6,599 bases of DNA from Anaerolineae bacterium (GTDB lineage Bacteria; Chloroflexota; Anaerolineae; B4-G1). Below are positions 4,873 to 6,599 of the stretch, in pieces. Location: positions 1-6,599 of the forward strand of contig JAUWOI010000254.1 in NCBI GenBank assembly GCA_030612185.1, written 5' to 3'. Made by a program: the position numbers and the translations under genes. How positions within the stretch are numbered: the stretch's first letter is position 1; the number at the start of each line of letters is the position of its first letter. The notes below the pieces were generated by a model. The model ran no database searches, was not told the DNA's origin, and worked only from the letters and a program-made list of their open reading frames with translations.

Positions 4873-6599
4873 CTATACCAGTGTCTCCTTCGCGGCTCGG
4901 GCAAAGTGGGCGCGGTACGCGGCCGTCTCTTCCAGCAACGCCTTCAGTCGAGCAGCGGTCTGGGGCAGATCATCACTGGCCATTTGGCTGCCTGTGGTCA
5001 GATGTATCTTGTCATTGCCTTCATCCAGCACCACGAGGTGCCCACGGGCTTCAAGCCAGGCCAGGCCTGCCCGCACGGTTGCCTCACGCTGCGCGGTAGC
5101 CGCCGCCAGAGTCGAGATTCTGGTCCGCCCCTGATTGGAGTTCAGCGCGGGCTTGGTCAGACCGGCCAAACGCTTCAGGAACTCCTCTGGCCGATCCAGA
5201 CCGGGGTCCATCCCAAAGAGATAGACTGTCTCCGGCGAGACCTTCTCCAGCACGGCTTGCAATTCAGCAGGGCCAGGGGGCGTGGCCCAGACAACCAGGG
5301 CCTTTGATGGACCTAATTCGTACCGATCCTGCCCCGCGACCTCTGCCCTGGTCTCTGCTTCGCTCCACACCTGCGCGTCTTCCTGCGCCCGCAAGCGCTC
5401 CAGCAATCGGCGAGGACTGTCCTCCCGCCGATAATCCACGACTTGGGCCTCGGGCTTTGAGATTTGGTGCTTGGGCTGTGGGCCTTGGGCTTTGACCCGC
5501 GCATCCACCCACTCGACCTGCACGTCCCGCTGCCCCCGGTAGTCGCTGGCCCGTACGACGTAGGCCAGGTCAAACTTCCCCTGCGGCAGTGGCTCGCCGG
5601 CGCCTCGCCACCAGACTACCTTCTGTCTCGTGCCCGCCTCGTCTTCCACGATCAGTTGGAGATGCTCGCGGCTGCGGCCTATGGTGGAGTGGCTCCTCAG
5701 AGAGAGCCCCAGGCTTGCCAGTGTCAGCGGCGGGTTCCCTGGCCCGAACGGCGCCAATCGCTCTATCTCCTCCACCAGATCAACCGACAGGTCAGAAAGC
5801 GGCAGGTAGCCGTCTATCTGTAGCGCGGGCCTTTCCGTTGCCTCTCCGCACATCTCCAGGACGGTGCGTGACAGGGCACGCCGGAACTCGGGGATGCGCT
5901 CTGGATCAATGCTCAGCCCGGCTGCCATCGGGTGGCCGCCGAAACTCTCCAGCATCTCCTTGAGGCCCGCGATGGCGGCTGAGATATTGCACCCCTTGAC
6001 GGAGCGGGCCGACCCCCGGCCTAATTCGCCGGGTGGTGTGGCGATGAGAATGGTCGGACGGTGGTGCCGTTCAGCCAGGCGACCGGCCACGATGCCGATG
6101 ACGCCCGCGGGCCAGGTTGGGTGGCTCAGCACCAGGGCAGCGCGCTCCAGTAGCGTGGAATCGCGCTCGATCTGCGCCTGGGCCGCTTGAAAAACCTGGT
6201 CGCACAGCAGTTTGCGCTGAGCGTTCAAGCCCTCCAATTCGGTGGCCAGAATGCGGGCACGTCCCAGGTCATCGGTAGTCAGCAGTTCTACGGCGACGTT
6301 GGCGTCGGCCAGCCGGCCCAGGGCGTTGAGGCGGGGTCCCAGGACGAAGCCGATGTGCTCTTCTGTGAGCCAGTCTGGGTTGAGTGCGGCGGTCTCCATC
6401 ATCACCTGCAGGCCCAAGCGTTCGGTGTGACGCAGGGCCTCCAGCCCTCGCTGAAGCAAATAGCGCGTGTCGCCGGTCTGCACCGCGACATCGGCCACGA
6501 TCCCCAGGGCCACCAGGTCGAGATGCTGCGCAATGTCCTGCGGCCGTCCCGCCCGGTCATATAGCGCCTCCGCCAGTTTGTAGGCACATCCCACGCCCG
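4873..6599 (-). CDS. recJ: Single-stranded-DNA-specific exonuclease RecJ, C-terminal part (5' end outside window)
   Basis: About 575 codons of RecJ, a 5'-3' exonuclease on single-stranded DNA used in RecF-pathway recombination, repair and replication restart. The N-terminal DHH phosphoesterase motifs lie beyond the right edge; the frame enters as GVGCAYKLAEALY. In fragment numbering (GTG at 6594 as residue 1): LDLVALGIVADV (25-36), GPRLNALGRLADA (86-98), the DHHA1 part with GRGSARSVKG (192-201) and the signature FGGHPMAAGLSI (218-229), then an OB-fold-like region (~258-367) that should bind single-stranded DNA. Residues ~368-385 are a linker encoded by a heptanucleotide tandem repeat. Residues ~386-573 form a C-terminal region, including a helical stretch (ATVRAGLAWLEARGHLVVLD) that may be a winged helix (inference); it is longer than in E. 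coli RecJ. It stops 187 bp before amrS, or about 25 bp if the inserted element is discounted. Confidence 0.92.
   Translation of the reverse strand, partial: GVGCAYKLAEALYDRAGRPQDIAQHLDLVALGIVADVAVQTGDTRYLLQRGLEALRHTERLGLQVMMETAALNPDWLTEEHIGFVLGPRLNALGRLADANVAVELLTTDDLGRARILATELEGLNAQRKLLCDQVFQAAQAQIERDSTLLERAALVLSHPTWPAGVIGIVAGRLAERHHRPTILIATPPGELGRGSARSVKGCNISAAIAGLKEMLESFGGHPMAAGLSIDPERIPEFRRALSRTVLEMCGEATERPALQIDGYLPLSDLSVDLVEEIERLAPFGPGNPPLTLASLGLSLRSHSTIGRSREHLQLIVEDEAGTRQKVVWWRGAGEPLPQGKFDLAYVVRASDYRGQRDVQVEWVDARVKAQGPQPKHQISKPEAQVVDYRREDSPRRLLERLRAQEDAQVWSEAETRAEVAGQDRYELGPSKALVVWATPPGPAELQAVLEKVSPETVYLFGMDPGLDRPEEFLKRLAGLTKPALNSNQGRTRISTLAAATAQREATVRAGLAWLEARGHLVVLDEGNDKIHLTTGSQMASDDLPQTAARLKALLEETAAYRAHFARAAKETLV
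5443..5498. repeat. Heptanucleotide tandem repeat within recJ
   Basis: On the plus strand seven consecutive 7-bp units with consensus TTGGGCY run from 5443 to 5491: TTGGGCC, TCGGGCT, TTGAGAT, TTGGTGC, TTGGGCT, GTGGGCC, TTGGGCT, then a degenerate TTGACCC. Two central units are the most diverged. The array encodes the Lys/Gln/Pro-rich linker KAQGPQPKHQISKPEAQ between the OB-fold and C-terminal region of RecJ. The frame remains open, so it is tolerated there. Confidence 0.7.

Noticed and set aside
4686..4904. N-terminal extension of amrS to a start at 4904
   Set aside because: It would read through the inverted-repeat element and overlap the end of recJ; the encoded 73 residues show no family similarity, while GTG at 4685 has a ribosome binding site and the family N-terminus.

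Overview
The window is GC-rich, gene-dense bacterial DNA. It holds five protein-coding genes, two of them cut by the window edges, and no RNA genes or CRISPR array. The gene set points to Chloroflexota (Anaerolineae-like): an acyl-CoA carboxylase split into a biotin carboxylase and a small biotin carrier, a GAF sensor kinase with a multi-pass membrane region, an AmmeMemoRadiSam-type radical SAM enzyme, a stand-alone SagB-type nitroreductase, and a RecJ with an extra C-terminal region. This assignment is from gene style only and is tentative (about 0.5).

Left part, plus strand (1-1141): the 3' end of a biotin carboxylase gene overlaps, through GTGA, a gene for a biotin carboxyl carrier protein with the ESMKM biotinylation motif. 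Together they supply the biotin half of an acyl-CoA or acetyl-CoA carboxylase. The carboxyltransferase is not in view.

Middle, minus strand (1101-2876): a membrane-bound hybrid of membrane region, GAF, HisKA and HATPase_c domains. It converges on the carrier gene with a 41-bp coding overlap. It has a good sigma70-type promoter so close to its ATG that the transcript would be almost leaderless. No response regulator is adjacent.

Right part, minus strand (2966-6599): recJ (partial), then amrS, then a SagB-like nitroreductase, all in one direction. The nitroreductase lies 40 bp after amrS and has a strong Shine-Dalgarno sequence. The recJ-amrS spacer is lengthened by a compact MITE-like element of about 150 bp, with 17-bp terminal inverted repeats, two perfect internal hairpins and 11-bp flanking direct repeats. 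Subtracting it leaves a 25-bp spacer, so an ordinary operon junction appears to have been interrupted.

The most interesting non-gene structure is this element plus two different heptanucleotide tandem repeats. One lies inside recJ, in the linker between the OB-fold and the C-terminal region. The other forms the last codons and stop of amrS and sits inside a 9-bp inverted repeat. No wholly new multi-gene system could be shown; the amrS/SagB-like pair is the best candidate for unexplored biochemistry.
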